64,000 nucleotides of DNA from JANXVR01 sp034667405 (GTDB taxonomy: Bacteria; Actinomycetota; UBA4738; HRBIN12): contig JAXDJX010000002.1 in the NCBI GenBank assembly GCA_034667405.1, forward strand, positions 1 to 64,000, written 5' to 3'. This document shows, one piece after another, positions 51,831-58,916 of the stretch (position 1 is its first letter; every line of letters starts with the position of its first letter). The notes beneath the pieces were generated by a model. It made no database searches. It was not told the DNA's origin and was given only the letters and a program-made list of their open reading frames with translations. The translations under genes were made by a program, and so were the position numbers.

Positions 51831-52393
51831 CTGCAAGGGTTTTCGCAGGTCAGCGCTGTGCTCGGAGCCGCCGCGCGTTGTTCGGGCTGGCGCGTACCTT
51901 CGTACGGCGCTTCAACAGCACATACTTTCCGGCTGCGGCAGGCTGTGGCCGCGCCAGAGTGCATTCTGTGATCATGCTCGACATCAGCGAACCCGTGGGT
52001 CGCGCCATCGACCTGGGCCTGACCCGACCCCACCCGTTGAGTCAACCGGTGGCCGACGCCCTTGAACGTCTTGGTGTCTCGACCCAATGGGATTCGGGTT
52101 CACCCGAGAAATGGTCTGCGGCACTCCGCGAGGGTCCGCCTAACGACGGGTGGTCGCTACTTGGCTGGATCAACATGAGATGTCCGCTCACGATCATGCT
52201 GTCGAGCGCTCATGAGGTCGCCGAGGCCCTCTCGCGGCTCGGGTACGTGGTGATCGAACTGCCTTCCCTCACCGATCAAATCCTGCGTGTCCACAAATCC
52301 AAGGCCGATGCGCTCTGGGGAGCCAAGGCAACCACGAATCTCGACTACCAAGCGCTGACCGCCGAGGAGTTCTGGTACGCGACCGTTTCGTAG
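51788..52393 (+). repeat. direct repeat copy 1 (tRNA-Ala 3' half plus following gene)
   Basis: From the tRNA-Ala anticodon loop to the end of the next gene, 606 bases recur in decayed form at 54625-55220 in the same orientation. Matches are clear throughout, for example CTTTCCGGCTGCGGCAG and GGATCAACATGA/GAAATGTCCGCTCACGATCATGCT-type blocks. Copy 1 carries the intact tRNA and gene. Confidence 0.9.
51974..52393 (+). CDS. uncharacterised 139-residue protein (intact copy of the duplicated gene)
   Basis: A soluble protein beginning MLDISEPVGRAIDLGLTRPH, with a central hydrophobic block (CPLTIMLSSAHEVAEALSRL) and an acidic Trp-containing end. No family is recognised. GTG 51968 is an alternative start two codons upstream. 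Directly follows tRNA-Ala. A frameshifted copy lies at 54808-55220, suggesting the sequence was duplicated and one copy decayed. Confidence 0.65.
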   Translation: MLDISEPVGRAIDLGLTRPHPLSQPVADALERLGVSTQWDSGSPEKWSAALREGPPNDGWSLLGWINMRCPLTIMLSSAHEVAEALSRLGYVVIELPSLTDQILRVHKSKADALWGAKATTNLDYQALTAEEFWYATVS

Positions 52394-52439
52394 CCATTCG
52401 TCTCGGCGCGATCCTCTGGCGTGCTCAGGGCCCCCTTCA

Positions 52440-53156
52440 CTATGAATCTCCGTGGAACTCATGTATGACTTCGATGGTTCCGACAATGTGGTCGTTGAAC
52501 TCCGCGAGCTCCTCAGCCGGGATCCAGTACTCACGATGTTCTGAGCCGCCAACGACCTGGACCTGGTAGTTCGACAGGAATGACCCCTTCACGTTGAAGC
52601 GGGTCACGTACCCAACACGCCCGGAGGCGGCGTCCTTCGTGTTCCAGTCACGGGCGATCTGTACGGCGTAGGACTCCGTTGCGACCGGGTAGAAGATCGG
52701 CTGGTGGGGCAGGCGCGGCGGGAACCTCTTGTAGTCGCTCTCCTCGATGAGATCGAGCTCCGCCTGTCCGACCGGGCGGAACAATGTGACTGGCTCCGTG
52801 CCGACCACCGTCCGGTAGGTCGAACGCGCCTGTTCGTCACCGTCGAAGTAGCGGAGCCAGAAGTCGCCGCTGAACTTCGATGAATGTCGCTGGCTTCGAT
52901 CGGGATCAGCGGGGGAGGGTTCCAAGATCCAGTCTTCAGGGATGGTCGGGTCGCTCACTTCGAACAACGATGCGGGCCAGATCCCGGGCGATTCGTCTTT
53001 GTGGTCGCGCGAGATCCGGTAGGTGATGGGGTTGTTGACGTCCGCCGCCGACACTGTCACTTCGAGAACGACATATTCGTCCCCGATCGCGAGGCCAGAG
53101 GAGCCCATCACGGTCTGCCCGCCCTCACCTTGAAGCGCGACACAGCGCACCCTCAT
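52440..53156 (-). CDS. two-domain protein: N-terminal immunity-like module fused to ADP-ribosylation/crystallin J1-annotated module
   Basis: A 238-residue protein. The C-terminal ~115 residues (TLFRPVGQAELDLIEESDYK, RFPPRLPHQPIFYP, VGYVTRFNVKGSFLS, EYWIPAEELAEFNDHIVG) match a small family often labelled ADP-ribosylation/crystallin J1, usually found alone. The first ~115 residues (GLAIGDEYVVLEVTVS, WPASLFEVSD, FWLRYFDGDEQA) resemble standalone immunity-type proteins. The fusion appears unusual. Function unknown. Its start overlaps the stop of the membrane-protein gene upstream (53153-53156). Confidence 0.6.
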   Translation of the reverse strand: MRVRCVALQGEGGQTVMGSSGLAIGDEYVVLEVTVSAADVNNPITYRISRDHKDESPGIWPASLFEVSDPTIPEDWILEPSPADPDRSQRHSSKFSGDFWLRYFDGDEQARSTYRTVVGTEPVTLFRPVGQAELDLIEESDYKRFPPRLPHQPIFYPVATESYAVQIARDWNTKDAASGRVGYVTRFNVKGSFLSNYQVQVVGGSEHREYWIPAEELAEFNDHIVGTIEVIHEFHGDS

Positions 53157-53590
53157 CGGTTAACCGGCGCGGCAGGCACCTCGTCCGCAGACTTCTCGTA
53201 ACTCAGAGACACACCAGTCACGACCCACGCGAGAACCGCGAGAAACCAAGGGCCGATGGCGAACATATCCAGCGGCTTCGTGAACTCATTTGGCCCCAAG
53301 AGCAGCCACAACGGGGACACACCCATCAATGCGCTGCCGATTATCGACGACCGCGTCCTCCGAACGCGTATGACGAACACCCAGACAGCGACGAGCCCAG
53401 GGCCTGCGACCGCCAGCGCTCCGAGCACCCATGCGAGCGAGACCGGCTCTCCTGCCGGATTGATGATGAAGATCTGGGACACCGTGATGCCGCCCGTAAT
53501 CCCCGTGAAGACCAGCGCAGCGGTGGTGCGAAGCCACGCTAGTCCCCGACCCGACGATGGAGATCCGACAGCCTCATCTCGCGACTCCAT
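53153..53590 (-). CDS. four-span membrane protein, uncharacterised
   Basis: A 145-residue protein with about four hydrophobic helices: LRTTAALVFTGITGGITVSQ, LAWVLGALAVAGPGLVAVWV, SALMGVSPLWLLLG and FLAVLAWVVTGVSL. A basic loop RVRRTRSS lies after helix 2. The start is ATG 53590. It is coupled to the two-domain gene downstream by a 4-base overlap, so the two likely act together. No family recognised. Confidence 0.6.
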   Translation of the reverse strand: MESRDEAVGSPSSGRGLAWLRTTAALVFTGITGGITVSQIFIINPAGEPVSLAWVLGALAVAGPGLVAVWVFVIRVRRTRSSIIGSALMGVSPLWLLLGPNEFTKPLDMFAIGPWFLAVLAWVVTGVSLSYEKSADEVPAAPVNR

Positions 53591-53755
53591 GAGAGTGGAC
53601 TCTAGGAGGAGCAGACCACCTGTGCACGTGTCCTTCCCATAGCCCTACTTCCGGCATTCCCGCTCGTTGTGTTCGATGGGGTCTAGACGCGAGCCTTGTT
53701 ACGACGCTCCGACGGTCCCCAGCCTCTGACATCCACTGAGCGAACGTCTGGAGTT

Positions 53756-54403
53756 GTGTCCTACGCTGCCTCGGTGACTTGGGATCGGTTGCCACGCGGT
53801 TTTCGGATCTTCAGCGTGATCTTCATCGTCGGCGCATTCATCGAGGGAATCGTGATTCGAGACTCTGGTCTCGTGACTCCCGGTGTCACGTTCATGATCA
53901 TATTGCTGATGAGGGCGGCGATCTTCGGAGGCAATACAGCGCTCCACATCGGTCGAGAGCCCCTTCGTTGGAGCCTGTACTGCATGTTCGTTCCCGTGGT
54001 CGGCTATCCCCACCTAGCGTATCTGGCGCGGCGGACGCCCACGGGAGTCGCTCTGAGATGCCGCGTGGACGTCGAGCAGCTAAGGCGCTACGTGGTCACT
54101 CAGCTCCCGCTCCCTCGACGGGCTCGATTCGCCGAAGACGGACCTGATGCCCCATGGCTCCCTGCGGTCGTCGACGGACGCAAAGCTCTGAGCGCTCCGG
54201 TGGGCCCCGAGAAGCGAGGAACGATCGAGTGTGTGCTCTGGTTCGCACAGGCTGCGTCGATCAAAGACGTGAAAGTCGGATGGTCCCTCAACCTTCGATC
54301 TGGGAAGGATCGATGGGAGCGCGGCACCAGAGACTCAGCTCACGGTGAAGTGTTGGAAGTGCTACCGATGCAATCTTGGTGGAAGACCAAGAACGCCTTG
54401 TAG
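53756..54403 (+). CDS. membrane protein with cytosolic tail, uncharacterised
   Basis: About 215 residues. Two hydrophobic segments (FRIFSVIFIVGAFIEGIVI and FMIILLMRAAIFGG) sit near the N-terminus with a third at LYCMFVPVVGYPHLAYL. A ~120-residue polar tail follows, containing RRYVVTQLPLPRRAR. GTG 53756 is chosen because CTGGAG lies upstream and earlier residues are low-complexity. No family recognised. Confidence 0.5.
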   Translation: MSYAASVTWDRLPRGFRIFSVIFIVGAFIEGIVIRDSGLVTPGVTFMIILLMRAAIFGGNTALHIGREPLRWSLYCMFVPVVGYPHLAYLARRTPTGVALRCRVDVEQLRRYVVTQLPLPRRARFAEDGPDAPWLPAVVDGRKALSAPVGPEKRGTIECVLWFAQAASIKDVKVGWSLNLRSGKDRWERGTRDSAHGEVLEVLPMQSWWKTKNAL

Positions 54404-54624
54404 ATGATGGACGCCGCGGCGGCTAGGGCGGCTTACGGTACATACCTCGTGGTCGGAATGATTGGATTCACATGCTAGGAGACAGCAGCAGCGCGTTTCC
54501 AGGGGAACGAATCTGGACCAACAGCGACACTAAGTCGAAGGCGCACCAACAGCACCGACTCTCGTTATTTCCCTCGACGCCCACCTGCGGAAACGCCACC
54601 CACAGAGGGGTTTAGAGCGGGATA

Positions 54625-54667
54625 CTTTGCAAGCCGGGGGTCAGGGGTTCGAGCCCCCTCGTCCCCA
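54625..54667 (+). pseudogene. tRNA-Ala 3'-half remnant
   Basis: CTTTGCAAGCCGGGGGTCAG onward matches tRNA-Ala from its anticodon loop through the T-arm to the discriminator, with one change (CGTCCCCA instead of CGTCTCCA). The 5' half is replaced by AGAGCGGGATA, a possible decayed D-arm. It cannot fold as a full tRNA. Confidence 0.85.
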
Positions 54668-54807
54668 CCGCAATCGGTTTCGCAGGTCAGCGCTGTGCTC
54701 GGATCTTGCGCCGTCGTTCGCTTGGCGCGAACCTTCGCACCGCGCCTCAACAGCATCTACTTTCCGGCTGCGGCAGCTGCGGCTTCGCCACAGCGCATTC
54801 TGTGACC

Positions 54808-55220
54808 ATGCTCGACATTAACGAACCCGTGGGCCGCGCCATCGATTTGGGCTTGACCGAGCCCACCCGTTGAGTCCACCGGTGGCCGACACCCTTGAAT
54901 ATCTTGGTGTCTCAACCCGGTGGGATTCGCTCACTCGAGGGTTGGTCTATCGCATTCCGAGGCGGGCCGCTTGATCATGAGTCCCTGCTTGGTTGGATCA
55001 ACATGAAATGTCCGCTCACGATCATGCTGACGAGCGCTCACGACGTCGCCGAGGCTCTCTCGCAGTTCGGGTACGTCGTTATCGAACTGCCTTCCTTGAC
55101 CGATCGGATCCTCAAGGTGGACAAGGCCAAGGCGGATGCGCTGTGGGAAGCCGAAGCAACCACGACCTTGACTACGACGCGTTACCCCCGAAGAGTTCTG
55201 GGTACGCGACGGTTTCGTAG
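54808..55220 (+). pseudogene. frameshifted copy of the 51974 gene
   Basis: ATG 54808 begins MLDINEPVGRAIDLGLTEP, then a one-base deletion relative to the intact copy brings an in-frame TGA after ten more bases. Further indels follow near 54940 and 55170. The middle part (SPLLGWINMKCPLTIMLTSA region) remains readable in another frame. It is a pseudogene by comparison with copy 1. Confidence 0.85.
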
Positions 55221-55272
55221 TCTCATCTGTGTCAGCTCACGTGTCGCGTTATCAAAGCCGTAATACACCGAG

Positions 55273-56154
55273 ATGAAAGGGCGGTTCCCGATGGTCTTCG
55301 AGCGGTTCGGTGATCGAGCCCGATTGGCCATCCACCGCTCCCAAGACCTGGCCCGCCTTGCGGGGCGCAGTGAGATCGACACGACAGACCTCTTGCTCGG
55401 AGCGCTGGGAGACGAACACGTGGCGACCATCCTCGCGAAGAAGGGAATCGTCCAAGCACCGATCCACAAGGAACGCGTAGACGCAGGGAAGCCGAGCCGT
55501 CTCCCGTTCTCGAATGCGGCTTGGCATGCGATCGACTTGACCGTGGCAGAGACGGCGGGCGTCGTACAACTCGAACACCTACTGCTCGGGATCGAACGGA
55601 TGGCAGGCGGGGGGGCGAACGTCCTTCATGAGCACGGCCTTAGACGCGACGAACTCCTCGCGCTCTTCTTCCCGGAGGATCTGGCGATCTCTTTGCGAGT
55701 GATGACGGAGGACGAGTTCTTAGGCTTCAAGGAACGACAAGTACAAGTTGTTGTCGCCCAGCTAGCTCGGACGTATCCCGAGCTTGCCGCCGATGAGCGG
55801 GAGTCTTACTACTTGGAACGCTTCGAGGAACTCCTGCCGAAGGGGAGAGCCACAGCTCGTCACCACCTGTGGGTTGTGGAGAACGAGGACAAGCGCGTTG
55901 GGGACCTGTGGATGGAAGAGGGTCTACACGCGTTGCTGGGAGTGGGAGGGATCCACTACATAGGAGTTGACGAGGAGTACAGAGACAAACCCTACCAACG
56001 TCCATTGGTGAAAGCGGTAGAGGAGGAAGCGCGAGCCCTTGGGCTTCGTCACCTCGATCTGTTCTGGTTCGGCGAGGACCGAGTGGCCATGCGCGCCTAC
56101 GTCGGATCACTCGGGTACCGAACGATGTTCACGCATGTGAGGAAAGATCTATGA
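55273..56154 (+). CDS. Clp-N domain fused to GNAT acetyltransferase
   Basis: A 293-residue fusion. Residues about 8-125 form a ClpN (Clp repeat) domain: FERFGDRARLAIHRSQDLAR then EIDTTDLLLGALGD, and a second repeat ending VVQLEHLLLGIERM. Residues about 145-293 form a GNAT domain: HHLWVVENEDKRVGDLWMEE, HYIGVDEEYRDKPYQRPLV and AMRAYVGSLGYRTMFTHV. ClpN domains dock substrates or adaptors on Clp chaperones; fused to an acetyltransferase it might acetylate Clp substrates. ATG 55273 or ATG 55291 (giving MVFERF) may be the start. Confidence 0.85.
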   Translation: MKGRFPMVFERFGDRARLAIHRSQDLARLAGRSEIDTTDLLLGALGDEHVATILAKKGIVQAPIHKERVDAGKPSRLPFSNAAWHAIDLTVAETAGVVQLEHLLLGIERMAGGGANVLHEHGLRRDELLALFFPEDLAISLRVMTEDEFLGFKERQVQVVVAQLARTYPELAADERESYYLERFEELLPKGRATARHHLWVVENEDKRVGDLWMEEGLHALLGVGGIHYIGVDEEYRDKPYQRPLVKAVEEEARALGLRHLDLFWFGEDRVAMRAYVGSLGYRTMFTHVRKDL

Positions 56155-56200
56155 CGTCGTGGAGGCGTCGTCGTGTTTCGGGTGAGGAGGATGACCGCAC

Positions 56201-56590
56201 GTGAGCGAGTTCAATATCGGCGAGATCCCTGAGGGCGAACACGATCGTCTCGTCCACCTATCGAACGTATCCGGCAAGCTGCTCTTCGAAACGGTACGGA
56301 CCCCCGCGAGGGGACGGACCCAATCACTCGACGAGTCGGTTCGAGCGCGGGTCGAGGAGCTCCTGGACCAACAGTTCTACGCCATCCTCCAGATCCTTGA
56401 CGGCGCCACCTACCCGATCCGAAATGAGGAGGTCGGGGTCGAGTTCGTTCTCTCGGCGAGGCTCAGGCGACGCGAGGACTCGGAAATGATCGCCGAGGTC
56501 GAGTTGAGACCTGATGGAGAGGGCCTGTCCACGGCGTATCAGGGCTGGCTGGCGGGCGACTTCGGCGGCGTGCCGGGCATGCAGATGTAG
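56201..56590 (+). CDS. uncharacterised 129-residue protein
   Basis: A soluble acidic protein (MSEFNIGEIPEGEHDRLVHL). It has a helical Asp/Glu-rich middle (ESVRARVEELLDQQFYAILQ) and a beta-rich end (YPIRNEEVGVEFVLSARLRR). GTG 56201 has GAGGAGG upstream at 56184-56190, 10 bases before it. No family recognised. It follows the ClpN-GNAT gene by 47 bases in the same orientation. Confidence 0.55.
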   Translation: MSEFNIGEIPEGEHDRLVHLSNVSGKLLFETVRTPARGRTQSLDESVRARVEELLDQQFYAILQILDGATYPIRNEEVGVEFVLSARLRRREDSEMIAEVELRPDGEGLSTAYQGWLAGDFGGVPGMQM

Positions 56591-56742
56591 CTGCGGGAGC
56601 GCAGAGGAGCGCACTGTGACCCGCGTTCTCGCTGTGGTGAGCGCGCCCATAGGGCCCAGCTGAGTCCCGCAACGAGGAGCATGCTCGCGGCAAATCCGAC
56701 CGACCTCATTTCCGTGCGAGGGCCGAAACGACGCGTCATCAT
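56539..56742 (-). CDS. possible small membrane protein
   Basis: A 67-residue frame on the minus strand with one hydrophobic helix (VGFAASMLLVAGLSWALWA) after a basic start (MMTRRFGPRTEM). It overlaps the 3' end of the 129-residue gene by 52 bases and its 3' half is compositionally odd, so it may be spurious. Listed because a membrane helix with basic flanks is unlikely to occur by chance in a shadow frame. Confidence 0.25.
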   Translation of the reverse strand: MMTRRFGPRTEMRSVGFAASMLLVAGLSWALWARSPQRERGSQCAPLRSRSYICMPGTPPKSPASQP

Positions 56743-56748
56743 GCAGGG

Positions 56749-57174
56749 GTGACTGAGGAATCCATCACCGTGAGCGACGCAGACGACGGACTTGCCGACA
56801 CCCTTTCGGATCGCATCAACGAGTTCAACGTCGCAGCCACGGGGTTCGATGACGGACGCCGGCTGAACGCTGCCGTTCGTGAGCCCGATGGAAACCTGAA
56901 AGCTGGCATCGCAGGCTTCACGTGGGGAGACTCGGCGTACATCGATTACCTCTGGGTTCGCGAAGATCTGCGTGGCACCGGCCTGGGGAGTCGACTCCTC
57001 GCGGCCGCCGAGACAGAAGCTCGCGCCCGCGGCTGCGTTCAGCTGATCGTCTCCTCCCACACGTTCCAAGCCCCCGACTTCTACCTGCGGCGGGGCTACG
57101 TCGAGTACGCCCGAACGGAGAACTCGCCGCGCGGCCACGCCGACGTCCATCTCGTCAAGAAGTTGCTGGTCTAG
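56749..57174 (+). CDS. GNAT family N-acetyltransferase
   Basis: A 141-residue acetyltransferase. The acetyl-CoA loop is seen in LWVREDLRGTGLGSRLL, preceded by AGIAGFTWGDSAYIDY and followed by AAAETEARARGCVQLIVSSH. FYLRRGYVEYAR is the usual C-terminal motif. GTG 56749 is the start. Substrate unknown. Convergent with the 531-residue membrane-protein gene (4-base overlap). Confidence 0.85.
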   Translation: MTEESITVSDADDGLADTLSDRINEFNVAATGFDDGRRLNAAVREPDGNLKAGIAGFTWGDSAYIDYLWVREDLRGTGLGSRLLAAAETEARARGCVQLIVSSHTFQAPDFYLRRGYVEYARTENSPRGHADVHLVKKLLV

Positions 57175-58766
57175 ATGGGCTTGGTGGTCGACATGATGTT
57201 CACGGCGAGCGCCTGCACCATCCGGCAGATCACGTAACCGCTGGATCCGTCCATCCCGTCGCACAGCGGTTCGATCGGCATCGCCTTCTCGAGATGCGCC
57301 GTCCACGGGGACTCTCCACAGGCCGCGAGAGCCCGCTCCAGTGGACGCCGGACGTACTTCCCTTCGTGTCCGGGCTGGGTGCCGTAGGTCAGGACCGCCT
57401 CGGGACTGTCTCGCCCGATGCAGAAGGCAGCGCCGCTCGGACTCTCGGCGCCGATCCTGGCCCGCGACCCGGCGGCGGCGACGATCATCGTGAAACGGGG
57501 GACCGGTGTGTCGGAGTGAAGGGACAAGAGGTCGGCCCACGCCAGCGAATGATCGGACTTGGCACCACTGGTTGCCGTGAACCCTTGGTAGCTGCCGTGC
57601 GCCGCCGCGTAGGCATCCATCGCCGACATCGCCTGTCTGAGGTCTAGCCGGGTGCGAACGTCCTGCCAGTGGGCTCGCTCTCCCAGGAAGGTCGGAAGTG
57701 CCGTGCCGATCTGGATCGGCACCGGGTCCGTTCTGAACATGATGAGCGAGATCACCAAGAGTGAGATCGCGAGCGAGTCCAGGACGACGATCGGTCGAAG
57801 GTTCCGCCGCCGCGCCGGCGGGACCGCAGGAACGACGGCGTCCACGTCGTCCGGTTCCAGGGGCACCGCTAGGGTCCGCTCGGGGTTGGGCGCCTGTTGT
57901 CGCCGATGCGCCCGAGTGATGACCAGCGAGAGCGGCCACCACGCTGCCCACAGCACGCCGACCGCCGCCAGTGGTAGCGCGGAGCCGAAGAGCGTCCAGA
58001 TCTGGAAACGCAGAGGGAGCGAGAGGAGGGCGACCGTCGGACCGAAGCTCACCAGGACGGCAACCGGTGCGACCGACCACGGCCACCATCTCCGGTCGGG
58101 CCCAAGGAGGGCACCGAATACGGCGAGAGGCAGGACGACCGTCCAGCTTGGGGAGTCCAGACCCACGGACTCGCCGATCGCCATATGGCGGTAGAGCATG
58201 ACCACGGCGATCGTCGGCAGGATGAGAACGGCGGCCGAACCGAAGATCGAGACCATCGAGGGATCGCCCTCCGGTCGGGGCCGACGGTTACGGTTCGCGA
58301 ACCAGACGACAGCCACCGGCGCGGCGATGCACAGGATGTTCAGCACGATCGCGGATGCTGGGTGTCCGGGCCAGAATGCCGTGCCCCACCACCGGGCCTC
58401 GACGTCGATCGCCCTGAACGTGAAGAACGGGGCCACCGCCATCGGCAGGAGTGCGGTGAACCGACGCCCGGTTGCCGCCAGGATCGAACAGGGAGCGACG
58501 AACGTCAGCCACATCAGGAACGACGCGCCGAGATAGGCGGCGTGGTGGGTCCATGGCGCCGGCCGGCAGAACCAGTCCTTGGACGTGATGGCAAGCCCGG
58601 ATGCTCGGAGCCGCTGGCAGGCTCCGAGGAAGTTCGGCTCCGGCGTCGTGGCCCCCCAGCGGACGGCGACATAGATGCCCGCGGCCACCGCGAACACCAG
58701 TCCGACCAAGAGCCCGTTCCGCCAGGGATGAGCGGCCCGGGGCGCGGGTGGTTCGTTCTGAGGCAT
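57171..58766 (-). CDS. large membrane protein with pilin-like C-terminal segment
   Basis: A 531-residue protein with about ten hydrophobic helices in the first 390 residues (for example GLLVGLVFAVAAGIYVAV and VVLPLAVFGALLGP). A C-terminal extracytoplasmic part follows. The last helix (IVVLDSLAISLLVISLIMF) and the segment RLDLRQAMSAMDAYAAAHGS resemble the N-terminal helix and short-spaced motif of type II pseudopilins, but no prepilin cleavage site is seen. Three Cys in the C-terminal part. No family recognised; the ATG is at 58766. Confidence 0.6.
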   Translation of the reverse strand: MPQNEPPAPRAAHPWRNGLLVGLVFAVAAGIYVAVRWGATTPEPNFLGACQRLRASGLAITSKDWFCRPAPWTHHAAYLGASFLMWLTFVAPCSILAATGRRFTALLPMAVAPFFTFRAIDVEARWWGTAFWPGHPASAIVLNILCIAAPVAVVWFANRNRRPRPEGDPSMVSIFGSAAVLILPTIAVVMLYRHMAIGESVGLDSPSWTVVLPLAVFGALLGPDRRWWPWSVAPVAVLVSFGPTVALLSLPLRFQIWTLFGSALPLAAVGVLWAAWWPLSLVITRAHRRQQAPNPERTLAVPLEPDDVDAVVPAVPPARRRNLRPIVVLDSLAISLLVISLIMFRTDPVPIQIGTALPTFLGERAHWQDVRTRLDLRQAMSAMDAYAAAHGSYQGFTATSGAKSDHSLAWADLLSLHSDTPVPRFTMIVAAAGSRARIGAESPSGAAFCIGRDSPEAVLTYGTQPGHEGKYVRRPLERALAACGESPWTAHLEKAMPIEPLCDGMDGSSGYVICRMVQALAVNIMSTTKPI

Positions 58767-58882
58767 ATGGAGGTTCTCGGCGGACCGAGCGAGCGGGTTT
58801 AATGGGGCCGACCTGGGCAGATACGGCGACGGTCCTCATTCACGCCGATCCCGGCGCCGTGGTCACCCCACGCCCCAGGACC

Positions 58883-58888
58883 TATGGT
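58883..58888 (+). promoter_or_regulatory. promoter TGGTCA-N17-TATGGT before the coiled-coil sensor gene
   Basis: TATGGT (58883-58888) has TGGTCA exactly 17 bases upstream (58860-58865), a good sigma-A-like spacing. Transcription would begin near 58895, which favours ATG 58917 over ATG 58884 for the following gene. Confidence 0.45.
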
Positions 58889-58916
58889 GAGTGTCCCGAC
58901 CCGGAATCGAGATGGC

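Larger units (their letters stand above)
54625..55220 (+). repeat. direct repeat copy 2 (degenerate)
   Basis: The decayed counterpart of 51788-52393, 2,837 bases downstream, in the same orientation. It contains the tRNA-Ala remnant and the frameshifted gene copy. No further copy is seen. Confidence 0.9.

Noticed and set aside
54404..54610. Possible short gene after the 54403 stop
   Set aside because: Only a 24-codon frame with no ribosome-binding site; nothing convincing is seen in this gap.
52394..54624. Integrative element with att sites at tRNA-Ala
   Set aside because: The duplicated block extends 0.6 kb past the tRNA and no integrase or other mobility gene is visible, so a tandem duplication is equally or more likely.
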